Below, piece after piece: positions 62,270 to 64,000 of a DNA stretch of 64,000 nucleotides (within the stretch, counting starts at the first letter, position 1; every line of letters starts with the position of its first letter). The DNA is from DATFQI01 sp963816955. GTDB taxonomy: Bacteria > Actinomycetota > Thermoleophilia > Solirubrobacterales > Solirubrobacteraceae. The stretch spans positions 1 to 64,000 of the forward strand of contig CAWFME010000010.1 in assembly GCA_963816955.1 (NCBI GenBank), written 5' to 3'. A program made the translations under genes and the position numbers. The notes beneath the pieces are model-generated. The model had not been told where the DNA came from and did not search any database. It was given only the letters and a program-made list of their open reading frames with translations.

Positions 62270-63580
62270 ATGCAGCGACGCCGGCCACAACCGACGAATC
62301 AATCCCCACCCGCCCGCGCCAGGCAGCGCGCGTACGCGATCGCCGCGCTGCCGGAGGGCGACGACCTGTCCGAGCTCGGCGAGCTCCTGCGCACCGCGGG
62401 CGTCGCCGTCGTCGGCGAGCTCGTCCAGCACCGCGAGCAGCCGCACCCGAACCACTACCTGGGGCAGGGCAAGGTCGAGGAGCTCAAGGAGCTCATCAAG
62501 CAGGCCGACGCCAACGTCGTCGTCGCCGACGACGAGCTGACCCCGCGCCAGGAGCGCAACCTCGAGAAGGCGCTCGACGTGCCGGTCCTGGACCGCACGG
62601 CCGTGATCCTCGACATCTTCGCCGGCCATGCCCACACCGCCGAGGGCAAGCTCCAGGTCGAGCTCGCGCAGCTCGAGTACAACATGGCCCGCATGCGGGG
62701 CCTGTGGACGCACCTCGAGCGTCTCGGCGCCGGCCGCGGCGTCGGCGGCATCGGCACCCGCGGCCCGGGCGAGTCCCAGATCGAGACGGACCGCCGGCTG
62801 GCGCGTGACCGCATCACCGCGCTCAAGCGCCGACTCGACCACGTCCGCTCCACGCGGGCCGTCCAGCGCGCCGAGCGCGAGCGCGCGCACCTGCCGAGCG
62901 TCGCCCTGGCCGGCTACACGAACGCCGGCAAGTCGACCCTGCTCAACGCGCTCACCGGCTCGGAGGTCGGCGTGCGCGACCGGCTCTTCCACACGCTGGA
63001 CCCGACCACGCGCACGCTCCAGCTCCAGGGGCGCACGTTCCTGATGACCGACACCGTCGGCTTCATCCGCAAGCTGCCGCACCAGCTCGTGGACGCGTTC
63101 GCCGCGACGCTCGAGGAGACCGCGCTCGCGGACCTCGTGCTGCACGTGGTCGACGCGAGCGAGCCCGAGGACTCGCTCGTCGAGATGACCCGCGCCGTCG
63201 AGGACGTGCTCGAGGAGATCCACGCCACCGACAGCCCGCGCGTGCTCGTGCTCAACAAGGCCGACGCGATCGACGACGAGCGGCGCGCGGAGCTCGCCTA
63301 CCGCCACCCGGACGCCGTGCTGGTCAGCGCCGTCACCGGCGAGGGCCTGGAGGACCTGCGCGAGCGGATCGCGGCGGAGTTCGAGCGCACGCTGACCGAC
63401 GTCGCCCTGCTCGTGCCCTACTCCGAGGGCGCGACGCTGTCCGATCTGCACGAAGTCGCGGGTGACGAGCTCTCCCGCACCGACACCGCCGAGGGCGTGC
63501 TCGTCACCGCGCGCCTGCCCACCGTGCTCGCCGAGCGCTACGACCGCTACGCGGTCAACGGCGACGGCGCGGACGGCTAG
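62270..63580 (+). CDS. hflX: GTPase HflX
   Basis: 436 residues. N-terminal domain (AGVAVVGELVQHREQPHPNHYLGQGKVEELKELI; LDRTAVILDIFAGHAHTAEGKLQVELAQLEY; GGIGTRGPGESQIETDRR) and a G domain: G1 GYTNAGKSTLLNALTG, G3 DTVGFIRKLPHQLVDAFAATLEE, G4 LNKAD, G5 SAVTGEG. HflX splits stalled 70S ribosomes under stress. The stop shares CTAG with the convergent dut gene. Confidence 0.95.
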   Translation: MQRRRPQPTNQSPPARARQRAYAIAALPEGDDLSELGELLRTAGVAVVGELVQHREQPHPNHYLGQGKVEELKELIKQADANVVVADDELTPRQERNLEKALDVPVLDRTAVILDIFAGHAHTAEGKLQVELAQLEYNMARMRGLWTHLERLGAGRGVGGIGTRGPGESQIETDRRLARDRITALKRRLDHVRSTRAVQRAERERAHLPSVALAGYTNAGKSTLLNALTGSEVGVRDRLFHTLDPTTRTLQLQGRTFLMTDTVGFIRKLPHQLVDAFAATLEETALADLVLHVVDASEPEDSLVEMTRAVEDVLEEIHATDSPRVLVLNKADAIDDERRAELAYRHPDAVLVSAVTGEGLEDLRERIAAEFERTLTDVALLVPYSEGATLSDLHEVAGDELSRTDTAEGVLVTARLPTVLAERYDRYAVNGDGADG

Positions 63581-64000
63581 CGGCCGGAGGAGCCGAAGCC
63601 GGCTTCGCCGCGGCCGTCGTGGCTCGGCGGGAGCTCCTCGACCGTGCGCACCTCCGGGGTGAGGCACGGAACGAGCAGCAGCTGGGCGATCCGGTCGCCC
63701 GCGGCGCCCTCGAACGGCTCCTGCCCGAGGTTCACGAGCACGACCTTGACCTCGCCGCGGTAGGACGGGTCGATCAGCCCGGGGCCGTTGACGACGGAGA
63801 TCCCGTGCTTCGCCGCCAGGCCCGACCGCGGCACCACCAAGCCCGCCGCGCCCTCGGGGACCGCCACGGCCACGCCCGTGGGCACGACGGCCCGCTCACC
63901 CGGAGCGAGCGTGAACGCCTCGACGGCGCGCAGGTCGTAGCCAGCATCGCCCGCGCGAGTACGCGCCGGCGGCGTCGCTTCGGGATGGAGGAGCCGGACC
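63577..64000 (-). CDS. dut: dUTP diphosphatase (5' end outside the window)
   Basis: Trimeric dUTPase cut by the window end; about 140 residues are visible, missing only a few at the start. Motifs: AGDAGYDLRA (motif 1), PRSGLAAKHGISVVNGPGLIDPSYRGEVKVVLVNLG (motifs 2 and 3), GDRIAQLLLVP (motif 4) and a C-terminal GRGEAGFGSSGR (motif 5, covering the active site). It hydrolyses dUTP to keep uracil out of DNA. The stop overlaps that of hflX. Confidence 0.93.
   Translation of the reverse strand, partial: VRLLHPEATPPARTRAGDAGYDLRAVEAFTLAPGERAVVPTGVAVAVPEGAAGLVVPRSGLAAKHGISVVNGPGLIDPSYRGEVKVVLVNLGQEPFEGAAGDRIAQLLLVPCLTPEVRTVEELPPSHDGRGEAGFGSSGR

Overview
This 64 kb window is chromosomal DNA of a very GC-rich, motile actinobacterium. 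The deep-branching Thermoleophilia / Solirubrobacterales type fits best. Support comes from gene order (rbfA-nrnA-truB-ribF-rpsO, pnp-M16 peptidase-dapB, dapA-RNase J, ftsK-rodZ-like-cinA, recA-recX-rny-miaB, miaA-dapF-dapD, hflX), the actinobacterial form of DapD, an Rv2578c-type radical SAM protein and a full chemotaxis operon. I found no rRNA, tRNA, CRISPR array, insertion sequence or prophage; the one mobile element is an intein.

Layout. 1-5.05 kb: ribosome/RNA maturation genes (rbfA, nrnA, truB, ribF, rpsO), a MarR-GNAT protein and a GGDEF response regulator, all broken by dense one-base indels that look like sequencing error. 5.06-11 kb: peroxiredoxin, DsbA-like protein, ECF sigma/anti-sigma pair, cupredoxin-like lipoprotein, two oxidoreductases. 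11.1-15.7 kb: pnp, M16 peptidase, dapB. 15.7-18.7 kb: FAD monooxygenase with its divergent PadR regulator and operator, a stand-alone LigD polymerase domain. 18.8-21.3 kb: dapA and RNase J. 21.3-26.2 kb: a divergent two-component pair, an MFS exporter and a membrane HD-GYP protein. 26.2-26.7 kb: a structured non-coding stretch. 26.7-34.3 kb: cheW-cheB-cheR-cheA-cheC-cheD-fliM-fliY-cheY on the minus strand, translationally coupled for most of its length, with a FliA-type promoter. 34.3-36.4 kb: OmpR-type two-component system. 36.5-43.7 kb: ftsK, rodZ-like, cinA, thpR, a secreted hydrolase. 43.7-48.5 kb: recA, recX, rny, miaB. 48.6-54 kb: small membrane protein, intein-containing radical SAM gene under a LexA box, mscS, SDR, FIST protein. 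54-60.3 kb: miaA, dapF, dapD, amidase, dapC, dapE. 60.3-64 kb: DUF429 protein, secreted protein, hflX, dut (cut by the window end).

How they work together. Six steps of the succinylase diaminopimelate pathway are encoded (dapA, B, D, C, E, F), but the DapF homologue lacks both catalytic cysteines. Three RNA-decay nucleases (PNPase, RNase J, RNase Y) and three tRNA-modification enzymes (TruB, MiaA, MiaB) share the window. Cyclic-di-GMP turnover (GGDEF, HD-GYP) sits near chemotaxis, and the HD-GYP gene shares a FliA-like promoter motif with the che operon. Many first-in-operon genes have a TANNNT hexamer only 6-11 nt before the start codon, which points to leaderless mRNAs. Frameshifts in essential genes (recA, truB, ribF, rpsO) are best read as assembly errors, so broken genes are annotated as one CDS.
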